DNA from: Cerioporus squamosus
Taxonomy: Eukaryota; Basidiomycota; Agaricomycetes; Polyporales; Polyporaceae
Assembly: GCA_022592435.1 (NCBI GenBank)
Contig: JABYQS010000210.1
Span: forward strand, 1 to 56,667
Reading direction: 5' to 3'
Length of the DNA: 56,667 nt
Shown in pieces: positions 23,557-34,466 of this stretch (position 1 is its first letter; the number at the start of each line of letters is the position of its first letter). A model generated the notes under the pieces. It saw only the letters and a list, made by a program, of their open reading frames with translations. It searched no databases and was not told where the DNA came from. A program made the translations under genes and the position numbers.

Positions 23557-24717
23557 TTACAGCTTTTTCGCCTTCTTCTTCCGTGCGCCGTCGACGACTG
23601 CGCCGGCCTCTGTGATCGCTTTCTGGAGCTCGCCCTTCGTGGCGAGATACTTGATGTCCTTGGGGTGGCCCACCGTGCGTCCGCCGACGAGCAAGATGGG
23701 AAGCTCGTCTGCTGACGTCAGACGGAAGAGAAGAGGCGTGAGGACGTTCTCGTCCGCTGGCATGAATGCATTAGCACGGTTATAGCCAAAGTTATGGGTG
23801 TGGGGAAGCCACGTGGGAAAGGACCAACTCACGTCTTCGGTCGACGTCGACGATCGTCGGTGCGGGACGAAGGTAAAGTGACTCGAGGATTTGTTTGATT
23901 TCGCGCGACACAGGGGAGTGGACCTGCGCAATTATTGTTAGCGTCTCGGCCACAGACGCGCTCGCGTCCCGTGGTCACCGTACTCTGCACCCGACCTCCG
24001 GCAAACAATGGTTGCCTTTGCGGTTGAGCGATTGCTTCAGGGGACTGACCCTCATGCAGGTCCGCCGGGAAAGCAATGGCCCATGCCATCGCCACCGAGT
24101 GCAAGAATACGGACACGTCAGGGAGGACTGAAACGGGCACAACGCACCTTGGAATAAAGCATGACGGGATTCCGTGCCCACACGTCGTCCATGACGGCCT
24201 GCAACTCCTCCTCTGCGTGCGGGCCACGCGTATCGAAGTCCAGGACGAGCTGGGGATCGAGCGGCTGTGAGGGGTCGATGGTGGAGGGAATCATGTTCTG
24301 TGGCAAGCTCGCGATGAAGCTCGACACGGCGGCGAGCTCCTGCGTCTGGTTGAGCGAGATCTGTGGCCGCGCATTCGCTGGGTTCGACGTTGTGTTCGGT
24401 TTCCGATGCCTGAGGGCGGCGAGGCGGAAGGCCTCCGGTGTCCAGCGAGATGCGCGGGATGCGTCGTCGGCACGGGCCTTGTCCACATCCAGGAAGGATA
24501 TGGGGCGGAGGGCGGGCTGGGAGACGAAGACGACATAGAGGGAGACAACGATGAGGACGAAGAGGGCGAGGAAGGTGGTGCGGTACCAGTAGGCCCGGGG
24601 CTTGCGGGCGGTCATGGGCCAGGCGGCGATGTTTGGGATGGGGGTGAGCGGGGGAGAGTCGAGGGCGACATGGTGCATGTCGGGGAAGCGCGCCGAGAAG
24701 GTGCGGCGGTGGGACAT
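23557..24717 (-). CDS. Membrane-anchored glutaredoxin-like protein lacking the catalytic Cys
   Basis: Thioredoxin-fold glutaredoxin-family protein resembling fungal secretory-pathway glutaredoxins (yeast Grx6/Grx7 type). Exons 24717-24148, 23923-23833 and 23756-23557; 286 residues. A cytosolic N-terminus is followed by one membrane span at about residues 43-65 (TTFLALFVLIVVSLYVVFV), then a stalk and the Grx domain from about 180. The usual C-P-x-[CS] active site is replaced by S-P-V-S (YSKVHSPVSREI, Ser193), formed across the first splice junction. The cis-Pro region is ELPILLVGG and the glutathione-site-like segment is VGHPKDIKYLATKGELQKAI. The C-terminus is Lys-rich. Without the nucleophilic Cys normal thiol catalysis is not expected, so a non-redox, glutathione- or cluster-binding, or regulatory role is possible. 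The rest of the domain looks well conserved, arguing against decay. Confidence 0.85.
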
Positions 24718-24887
24718 GGCTGGGGCGGGGACCTGATATAAGAAAGAAACAAAGGAGTGGAAGAGGCGTGCCCGAGTCCGAGATGGCGGTCGAGGAACAA
24801 CTGTTGGCACATCCCACAATCCACCGCCCTTTTCCGGCAATTTCACTTATCAGCACAGGCGCCCGCAAACAACCGCCATATCAGGCT

Positions 24888-27800
24888 ATCATTGACATCA
24901 TTTTGGCACAATCTGTCTCTTAGCGCCTTGTCGAGCTGTCCAGAACCCGCCACCGTGCTCGCTGCACGCCCAGCGAAGCCCGGCCGTCTTGTCATTCCAC
25001 CGTCGCCGGCATTGTACCACGTCCGGACTGCTCTTCCGTGCATGCAGGCTGCCACCAGCAGCGCGACAGGGACGATCTGCTCCTCCCGAATCCTGTCCGC
25101 TCACTCTTGGATGTTGAGAGTCTCCTCGTCCTCCGCGTGTCTTCGGCAGTAGAGTCTCAACCTTCTACGTTCCTTCTGCACTAGTGCTCGAGCAATAAGC
25201 CTCCCCGACGAAGGCGGGGCACGTCTTCTGGAGATGTGACCGCAACGTTCTCGCCCTTCTCTCCTTCATCTGCCAGCGCAATTCCGTTTCCGAAGCGAAC
25301 CCTGCACCGCACGCAAGCTACTTTGACGCAACATGCTGTTTAGCAGTCGTCTTGTCGGTTCCTCCGTCAGCTCTGCAGCCTCTTCGCCTCGTCCTCCGCG
25401 CGATCTACAGGGCCGCCCAGGTCGTATCGTCCCACCTTGCGCGATTGAGGGACAAGGCCCCGATAAGACCCGTATAGAACCTCAGTCAGCCCGCGCGTGT
25501 GGATGTTCGAGAAGTGGTGTTCCCATCTTCCCTCTGCATCCTTCTCTCAACTAGCGCGATCCAACTGTACGGCACTGTACAATTCCCCGTCAAAGGACGG
25601 CCATCTTCCACGCCGACCTCATGCGCGCTGTTCCCTGCTGTTCGTCGCCATCCGCTCCAGTGCCTATGTCAAGGCCACGGCAGTGAGCTCGCCCAGATGG
25701 AACTTCGAACGCCTGGCAAGGCGCCCAGGATCGTAGGCATTCCCGGCTCTGAACTTACCCAGCAATGACCACTATCTGCCACTCAATGATAGGCCTGCTT
25801 GCGAGTCTACTCTGGACCGCTCACCCCCAATGAAGCCACACGCGTAGAACACGCGTCCGTCGGATGCGCCGTACACTACCTTCTTGACCGTGAGTTCGAG
25901 ATTTACTTACTTTCCACCGTTCAGTCCCGCCACATCTCGTGCCGTGCAGTGCCCATCTGAGGGTATCCATACGCCCTTGTACCTGCCATTCCAGTTTCTC
26001 TCGCCGCCACAGCTCGTCCCGCGCTATAGACGTGCGTGCAGCGCCTCGCCCGACGTCTGTCTGCGATGCGCCCTCGATGTCTTTCCGTGATAGGGTTTTA
26101 GCTGTCCGGTTCCCAGACGCGGTACGGCAGCGAAGCACAAACCTGACGGCTGCGCTGGCGTAGGGGCGCGCTGTCGGCACTTCGTGAGCACGTAAACGCG
26201 CGCGGGATCAGTCCTATCACATCGACTGGAGGAGCTTGCGACGTTAACTGCTCTGAGCAGGGTGCACACGTCTTCGCATCTTATTCCGATGACTCATGAT
26301 GGTGCTGATGTCCTTTCGTGCGACCAGCCTCAGGGATGCAGGGGAGAGGATGGCCATCCAACCGCGCCCTCGCTCCTTGTGATGAGAATGAAGACACGAA
26401 TGCACGGCCGTCCCTATCTGCCGTTGATGCTTGATGCGTTCTTAAGTCCCCTCCTTGCGCTGGGCCCATGTACAAGCTCGAGGACGTCCGCCACCGTCCC
26501 TATATGTCCTGCGTGAGTCCCTCGCGCCAGCATATTAACCTTTCCCTGCTGACAACAATACTTGCATGCAGGGACATCCCATCACAGTGATCCCATGATC
26601 AGTGAGTGTCAGTAAACGGTCGACTTGTGGTTTGTTGAGATGTTGTTTGTGCTGCTGGTGCCAGTGAGCGCTTTCCCCTATCCCCGCAGTCGATCACATC
26701 CGCTCGAGTCTGACGTCGCCACATAACCACAGGCATTGTCGTCAAGCACTGTCGTGTTGCCGAGAGTCGAACGTCGATCGTACAAGGTAGCAACCCCCCT
26801 AGTCCTGGGCGGCCGACCGCAGGAGGTGAGTACCTCGGAGCCATGTTCTCCCTCGGGGAACACAACCAGATCTCTTGCTAAAGTGGACAATATAGTGGTG
26901 CTCGTCGTGCTTTGGTCTACGTTCCGTTCTGCCCAGTGCCGGCCGTGAATCCTGGTGATTCTCGCTGATAGATCCTACATCCCATTGTAGGTTATATTCA
27001 CCCGGCATCTTCTCCATCCCCTACGCTCAGGAGACAAGAGCATACCGCAAGGAAGTGCACGAGCTAAACGGAGCTGATTAACCGCTAGCCAATTCGACTG
27101 CGCCCCTGCCCAATATGAGCACCTGCTGCACATGTGGCCAACGCTGGATCAAGGACAGTACTTTCCAGCGCGTGCATGTCGCGTGAGCCACTACGAGCGT
27201 ATCATCCACAGATCTACTGCCCCGTGTTGCGATGGAAGCATCACCGTGTCGTACGTCCTGCTGCAGCACATCCTTTGTTACTTACCGCAGCACAGGATGC
27301 AGCTATCATAGGTTTCCGGCTGCACGCTGCCCGCTACTCTCATCATGTCCTCCCAGTCCGCCGCCACCAGCTCTCCCCGCGACCCCTTCGACGACGACGA
27401 TGCGGACATCGTTTTCCGATCGTCCGACAACGTCGACTTCCGCCTCTACAAGGTCATCGTAGCCAAGGCGTCCCCCGTCATGCGCGGCATGCTCACTCTC
27501 CCCTCCGACCCTTCCGCCGATGCCGCCACGCCTCCGGTTGTGCGACTGACGGAGACAGCGCGGACTCTCGAGCACGTCTTCCGGCTCTGCTCTCCCGTCG
27601 AGCACCCGGTCATCACCACTGTCGAGGACGTCCACGCCGTCCTCGAGGCTGCGCGCAAGTACGAGATGGCGGCAGTCACTGCCAACCTCCGCTGGATCAT
27701 CAAGCAGATCCTGCCGAAGGAGCCGTTGCGCATGTACGCCATCGCGTACATGCTCGAGTTGGAGGACGTTGCGCGTGAGGCGGCTGAGCTGCTGCTCGAG

Positions 27801-27949
27801 GAGCCGTCGTTCCACATTCCCTCTACACCTCCTCCGGAGTTCCAGATCCTCCCATCTCTCGCCATCTACGCTGTCCACATGTATCGTCAGAAGTGCGTGG
27901 AGGCTGCGCTGCGCGTGCTGGAGGACCACCATTGGGTTCTGAATGGAGA
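24888..27949 (+). repeat. Segmental duplication, copy A
   Basis: This 3.06-kb segment is repeated in direct orientation at 34467-37488. By eye the copies agree at about 97-98% of positions, with small indels: a 13-base insert near the left edge, 13 bases near 27230 and 7 bases near 27328, all present here and absent in copy B. The segment begins 170 bases upstream of the glutaredoxin-like gene, carries about 2.45 kb with no gene I can identify, and ends inside the BTB-4 reading frame after about 200 codons. Both edges are abrupt. No terminal inverted repeats or target duplication were seen. Confidence 0.93.
27283..27294 (+). promoter_or_regulatory. Conserved 12-mer upstream of BTB-4 copy A
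   Basis: TACCGCAGCACA, 50 bases before the BTB-4A start codon; identical to the motifs upstream of BTB-2, BTB-3 and BTB-4B. Confidence 0.45.
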
Positions 27950-28499
27950 ATGCGGACATCGCGTCATGATCGGCCAGCGGCGGCTGCAGATCCAGGGCAG
28001 CCGGGCGGGGATCGACGCTGTCGCGCAGGCTCCGAGTCGCTGGCGGGCTCGCAGGCGTCCGCTCTGGGCAAGCGAATATTTCCGTCCAGAGCAGGATTTT
28101 CGACCTTACAGTGTATTCCTGGGATATGGAGTGTCGAGGTGCGTCTTTTTTGATATCTTACATTGTGCTGTACAGGCTCGTCTGCGCCCGATGAGCTACC
28201 TCTGTGGGGACTTTGCCCGGACTCGGACTTGGGCTCGAGGTGCGTCAGGCTGCTCGTCTCCTCTCTGTGCGCTCACTCTGTGTCCACAGATTATCCTGCG
28301 ACGAGCAGAAGTGCTAGGAGGAACAAGCCGGTGTGGACGAGGGAGAGCAGCGGGGTGCGGGGTGTGGGAGGCCGCCAGGGTCTTGCTGGCTGGGCATGTC
28401 GTGAAGCGAGGAAACCCCTTGCGTGGCGCGTTCCTGCTCCTCGGGTGGCCCCATCTATTCACTTCTCCCCACGTTAGCCACCCGGTAGGCGCTGTCTAG
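27345..28499 (+). pseudogene. BTB/POZ gene, 3' half replaced (BTB-4A)
   Basis: The first 202 codons encode an intact BTB domain (DPFDDDDADIVFRSSDNVDF, RLYKVIVAKASPVMRGML) and BACK-like region (KEPLRMYAIAYMLELEDVAR), very close to BTB-1. Exactly at the end of the segmental duplication (about 27949, after WVLNGE), similarity to the family stops. The frame continues into unrelated Arg/Ser-rich codons to a stop at 28497-28499. The conserved C-terminal half, the terminal phase-0 intron and the short last exon are missing. If expressed it would give a 384-residue chimera with a functional-looking BTB domain, so a dominant-negative or adapter role cannot be ruled out. I call it a truncated gene; some annotation pipelines would call it a CDS. 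Confidence 0.7.
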
Positions 28500-31400
28500 T
28501 ACAGTAGCTCGGGATGATCGCACATGTAATAGTGTGAAGGCAATATACATTTTCTATTTCTCCTGATTGTTCTCGCGTGAAGTTTCCTTGCACCGCCGAC
28601 AGAAGATGAAAATAAGTCAGAAAGGGCAATCATATGGTCGAGTTCGTAGTTCGTGTCAGCACAGCATGCCAGCGCTCTCGACTCGACCACGACCACGACC
28701 ACGACCACGACGACCGCACACATGGAAGGTGGCAAGACGATGAATAAACAAGCTAGCTAGCCTACATGACGAGTCGCAAGCACTAGACTAACCCATAATC
28801 TGGTCCAAATCCGCCCGCTGCACTGCTCATCCTCTCGAGCTACCAGCCCTCGAGCAGGCGACCGATGTATGTGAGTGGCTTCTCACCATATGTTATAGAC
28901 AGCTCACCTTCGTCCTGAGTCAGTCTTGAAGCTTGACATGCCGCGGAGCTGTTGTGATGGGCAGTTGGGAGTGTGTGAGTGTCAGCGACAGGACACTCTC
29001 GAGAAGCACTTGAGACCGGCCTCAGTAGCACTCACCTACTTCGGGATGCGCTGCCCGTATGACATGGCCAAGTACCCGTGCTTTGAGTCGTCCTCTCATT
29101 CAGACACCACCGGAGGTACGTAGCGTGCGGTTTATCTGCTTTGTTAGCATACTCACTCTGATTGGTAGACGGGCCGACGACGCGCGGTCTCCGCACTGAA
29201 GGCCGGCTCACTCTTGCCTGCCACGGCTCTTCCTCCTCCACTTACCTGACAGGACGCCGTACCAGTCGGATCATGGATGATGGAGTCTTCGCAGAGAGAT
29301 GCAGCAGCACGGCCTGCGGATATGCCGGGAGACTATGGAGTCGGAAGGAGGACGTGGTGGTGGGGTGATGACTGGATGGGAGAGCGAGAGAGCGACCGGA
29401 ACCACATCATCGTGTCGATGGCAACAAACCCACCATGTTCGCGAGAGAACAAGGAGACGACCGCAACTTCCCGAAGTTCCATCCGTCTGTGCACACGTTT
29501 CTCGTTTCTCCTGCAACTTCTGACAAACTTCCGACAGATCTTCTATCTCGCGTACCACATATGAGTCTCTACAAGTATTCGGTTCCACCACATGCGAACA
29601 GGCAAGCAGGTGTGCGTTCGCATTGTCTCAGCTAATGCTCCGCTTACACGGCACACAACAAGTTCTAGGAAGAGGGTGAGATGTTCAGGACCGAAGCATG
29701 GCCAGGAGCGACTGGTTATAGGAGAAAGAACAGGAAAAGTGCAGGGCGATGCTATGGTGGGAGCAAGCTCACAACGCAGCTCGAAGGATGTGGTCGGCCA
29801 GTACGTCATGAGGTATGTACGTGCTATTTTGCTTACTGGGGCCTTCAGACTGAATCTGGCTGCCAAGCATGGACTTCTGCCTGCCCTTCGGCTCTGATTC
29901 GTGTACTCCGCTACGGTCTCTAAAGGGGACACACTCAGCTCATGTACTCTACGTTCTCCAGGCTGAATCCACAGATTTCGGAGCCTTGACCAGGCAGGCA
30001 AGGACAGGTATTCAGAAGGAGACAAGAAAATGCTATTGGCATACCGGACAGTCCGGGACGTCTGCCAGGTACGTACTAAAATGTCGTTCGATCAGTGCGG
30101 TAGCGAACTGATAACGATACGTCAGACAGTTCTCGCATATCGGACGTGATGCTCCGCTACATCGCAATTCTCATGTAGACTCGGAGACTACAGTCCCTCC
30201 TGGGACAACTTCAGGTGCGCTCGCTCATCGGCATCTGGAGGGTACAGATGTTCTCAGGGGAATCATACAATATGACAACATATCAAGCAAGAGCTTCTGA
30301 TGCGCAGGGTCCATCTTCCTGGCATTCAGGTAATGTTGAGCCGTCATGCAATGCAATTGAGCACCGGGTCCAACCTCACTTACCTCTTGCATGCAGATAG
30401 CATAGCCTCGGACAGGACATGATGCCACAATCTGCCTTATTCTCAAGTCCATGACGCTGCCGGAGAGAGCCGTTCACCGCCACACTATCGCGCACCATTC
30501 GGTCCGCTTGCGACGAATGTACCATCACTATGGAACGCTCCTTGCCGGCGATCACGATGTATATGACACAAAGTAAGCTTCACTTCTTCGTGCTCTCCCG
30601 CATCACAGGAACGGCTGACTGAATCCTCTTTAGCTTCCGCTAACAGTCAGCTGGTCGAGACCGTTTGGAGTCAGGCAGCGAGGTCTGGCAAAGCCTCAGT
30701 CCCATGCATCGTTATGCGGACCAGGCTCCCAGTCGTCAATGGCTTTGACTGCAAGCTCGCTCGACGCAGGTCCTGCTATTATTTCTTGGGACCCGTAATA
30801 TATCAAGCTCGAACCATCCGGCCAATCTCCTTGCGTGCGAGCCTCGAATATGCTCACAAATGCCGGAACACTGTAGAAACTGACTGCCTTCACCGAACAA
30901 CAGTGCCGCCGACACCGTCTGCGCTTCAATGCATTGACGAAGCAGGCAAGCTTGTCCCCTTGCCGGGAGACTCTCTCTAGCAAGGCTGCCGGGTCTTGCG
31001 TCCCTTGCTATATGTCCGGTATGTTCTTCCCCACGATTGCGATGCCCTCAGTGCTCTGCAGAAGCCAAAAAGTCACAAAATTCACCCCGTTCTCTCTGGA
31101 CAGCTTCATGTTGTGAAGGAGCACTGAGTCGGACCGCCGTAGCCCTGACCCTGACGGACTCTCAGCTCCGTGCTCGACTTGGAGACAGGGTTTTTACTTT
31201 GGAAACCGGACGGCTGAACATTTTCCAAGGCACTCCCGGGTGACTCGGCGCAGAAAGACTCGGATAGTTATGCAAGGTGAGTCCGAGTTGTGGCTGGTTG
31301 ATGTCCGCTTCCGATGTATGCAATGACTCCCTTGCTTGTAGGTGCAACGCACGGAACATGCTTCAGCTGCACCGTCAACGTTCAAGCAGCAGTCCTGTAC

Positions 31401-34400
31401 TGCCGCCGTGCAATGGGCCCTTCAACCAAGCCACAACTCAGGCTCGCACCATGTCGTTCTGGCGGCTCACTGATGGGCCGTGTGCTAGAAGAGTTCACCT
31501 CGCCAGTGACTTAGACAAGCCTAACAAGTCTAATAGGACGACAGAAGTGAACTAGCTCACTGACTCTGACTTTCCCGCTCACATGCTACAGCTCAAGGAG
31601 ACGAACTCGCCGGACACGAGGACAAGACAACTTGAAGACCGCTATTCGTGTGCAATGTACCGCCCATTGCTCAAGTTCGGCCGAACAGCCTATCAATGGC
31701 AGCGTATCAGGTTAGTCGAGCTCGATGCTTGACCAGCAGGTACACGCATCACACAGGATCGAACGAAGGGAGTCTCACCGCGCTTGAAAGCTGCTGGGAG
31801 ACTCGGGAGCGAAAGCGACATCGCGTACTTATCACCGTCTCGCGACCTGCGATGGAGGACGTCGCATCACGCAAGTCTTGGGCCTCGCAGCTGTCAGGCT
31901 CAAAGGAGCCCATCTCTCAACTTTCGGGAGTCGAGCGGACGTCGCGGCGGAGGGCGAGCGGGCTTGAAGCACGCGAGGGCCCGGGTGCCGTCGAAGGACC
32001 CGCACACACACGCTGGCACAGTCGGACAGGAATTGGGAAAGAGGAACAAACTTGACTTTGAAAGGTCGGCCGCAGGCATGCAGCACAAAGGAACTTCGGA
32101 CGGCATCTTGCGCGCAGATATCAATCATTGTACTGTACCTCGAACAAGCCAACAAACTCGACATCGCATGGTTAACAGATCACCGTACCGACTTCGGACC
32201 AACCTACTATGGTACCGGGACCGAACACCGTGACCGAGCCGTCCAACACCTCACCGTGCCTGCTCAACGCCGTGCGCAATCAGGCAGCGACCGTGCATGT
32301 CGTCGCCCGTCCGTGACGTCGCTTGTACGCAGAAGGGGCGCATCTAGCTCCCGTGTCCGAGCACGCGGGCGTGTCATCCAAAAAGCGAAGCTATAACGAC
32401 GGAGGTGAGCAAGCTCGAATCCTGCACGCATCCCCTTTCCCCTCCCCTGTGTGCTCACCCACCTCGAGAGATGTGCTCCCTCCTCCTCCCTGCGTCCTTC
32501 AAGCCATCGGTGCTGACTCACCTCATCGACAGATGTTTCCCTTGAAGCTCGCGCTCGCTGCACGCCGGTCTGGTGTCGCACCGCCAGCGAGTCACGCCCC
32601 GGATGGCAGACAAACTTCCAGCACTGTCGAGGCACGCGCTCCGTACTTGCGGTACAAGAAGGCTACTGACGTGCTGCTGCTTGCAGCGTGGTCCCCGAGT
32701 CCGGTGAGTTCGCGCTATCCATGCGTGCGTACGCCGAGCTCATGATGTCCTCCGCGTGGCGTGCCAGGGACATCTGCTCGTGTAGGACGAGCACGCCAGG
32801 TCGCTGGCGAACCGAACGGCGGAAGAGCTCAGAGCACGACGACGACGGGAAGGCGACCGGAGAACGTGCTGTGAGGAAGAGCGAGGATGCTCAGATAGAG
32901 TGTGATAGACCTACGTACCTGTACCTGTAACTCGTAGTATAGCAGACGCAGCTGCGACGCGTCATCTCGTGACCCGGGTAAGTCGTTCCGTCTGTCCTGC
33001 GACGCATCTCGCTCACCGTAGACATGCAACAGCGTCCACGTCTCCGCTAATCGACTCCCAGCCGAATTCCGAAGAGGCGGCGCCCCAGGATGCGCGTCCA
33101 GCTGCACAGCGCGCTTGTCGCTCCGGCTGGGAAACCTGTGTCGACTGGCAGCGCAGCGTTGGCTGTTTCGGCTGCTCGCATTGTCCGAGCGTACATAGAG
33201 CTCATGGGAAACAGGTCGGAAGGGCCCGTCCTGGCCTGTCGACGCGTCCGGCTGTGAGCGCGCGTTGGTCCTCGGAGCGCATGGAGGCGCGTACACGGAA
33301 GTCGGTCTGTGGCCGAGACTGTCTCGGCGAGTAGGTCACGGAGACGACTTGCACTAGCGCCGTTTGCGCGACGATGCTCGGACTGCACGGCGTCAGCGTG
33401 GCAATGCGGACGACAGACGCGTCGCCTTCTTGTGTGGGCGGCACGGAGACGCGTTGGCGGAGAGACGGGGATAGGAGGTTAACGGATGCCCGAGGGCATC
33501 TCGAACACACGATGCGCGAGGAGTAGCGCACGGTAACCGCTCGGCAGGAGCTAATGAGATAACATAGAGGAGGATTGTAAATGGTTGTAGTACACGCATG
33601 TACCGAGACAGGCAAATAGAACGTACCACTGTACTTGCAGTAACCAGCCCTATCGGCCGACATACAGCAAGTGGATGCACCTTGCTTCTGACTTGAAGGG
33701 GGTGCGCAGGGAGCGCGGCAATCGATGCAGCCCGACGTTGGGTAGTCTGTTCGTCAATGAGTGAGTATGTTCATACTGTTCGCACCACAGGAAGCAGCGG
33801 GGCGACTCGGAGCGACACAGTACTGTGTCCTGCTCGCTACAGACGTCGACGGGGTGACCTGGATGCGGATGGCGAGAGGCTCTGCACCCATACGACGTCG
33901 CGATAACGAACGGATGGAGAAGACTCGGAGACTCGGAGGCAGCACATGCAACATACGTTGTGTGCTCTGCACCCCACAGTCCTAGTCAGCATCCTTCCTG
34001 GCTGCAGCGACATCGGTTTCGCCGGCTAGTCTTGCACTGGGTGCGGTAGCTTGTGCGCCAGTTGATGGCTGTTTGTATGCGGTCGACGAGTACTCGAGCG
34101 AGGGCCGACGACGGACAGAGCGGAAAGGATCATGAACTGGACAGATGGAGGGAGGCCGTAGAGCACAGGAAGAGAAGAGAACACGGAAAGCAACGAAGGG
34201 CAGGATGGAGAGTGAAGGGAGAGTCACAGGCTGCACCTCTTGCGGCGGTCTTCGCGTTCGAGTGGACGCGGGCGAGCGCGGCGGAGACAGAGAAGAGGTG
34301 GACGCGAGAGACCGGTGTGGGTAACGCAGTCGACAAGAGACGAGCACCACTGTGTGCGCTGAACGAGAGCACGCGCGGACACTCGCTGAGCGGAGCAAGC

Positions 34401-34466
34401 TCAAGCTCGTCGTCGTCTGCAGGAACGAGGCGACACCAGAGATGTCGCGAGTCACGGTCCGCTCCG
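28500..34466. other. Gene-poor spacer between the duplicated segments
   Basis: About 6 kb with many short frames on both strands but no recognisable domain, no conserved exon chain and no similarity I can see to the other genes in the window. A GACCAC microsatellite lies at 28685-28708. Several GTACGT...TAG intron-like signals occur (for example near 29115-29168), so an unrecognised short gene is possible, but I cannot support one. Confidence 0.45.
28685..28708. repeat. (GACCAC)4 microsatellite
   Basis: Four perfect GACCAC hexamers followed by a partial unit, just downstream of BTB-4A. Read in reverse it gives a Val repeat in a spurious frame. Confidence 0.85.

Noticed and set aside
27115..27186. 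Tiny frame MSTCCTCGQRWIKDSTF in both duplication copies, resembling a zinc ribbon
   Set aside because: Only 23 codons; its preservation is explained by the duplication, and one or two Cys-Cys pairs are not enough to call a domain.
27306..27959. Long antisense frame (217 codons) opposite BTB-4A
   Set aside because: It is the complement of a biased coding sequence; the sense strand carries the conserved BTB domain.
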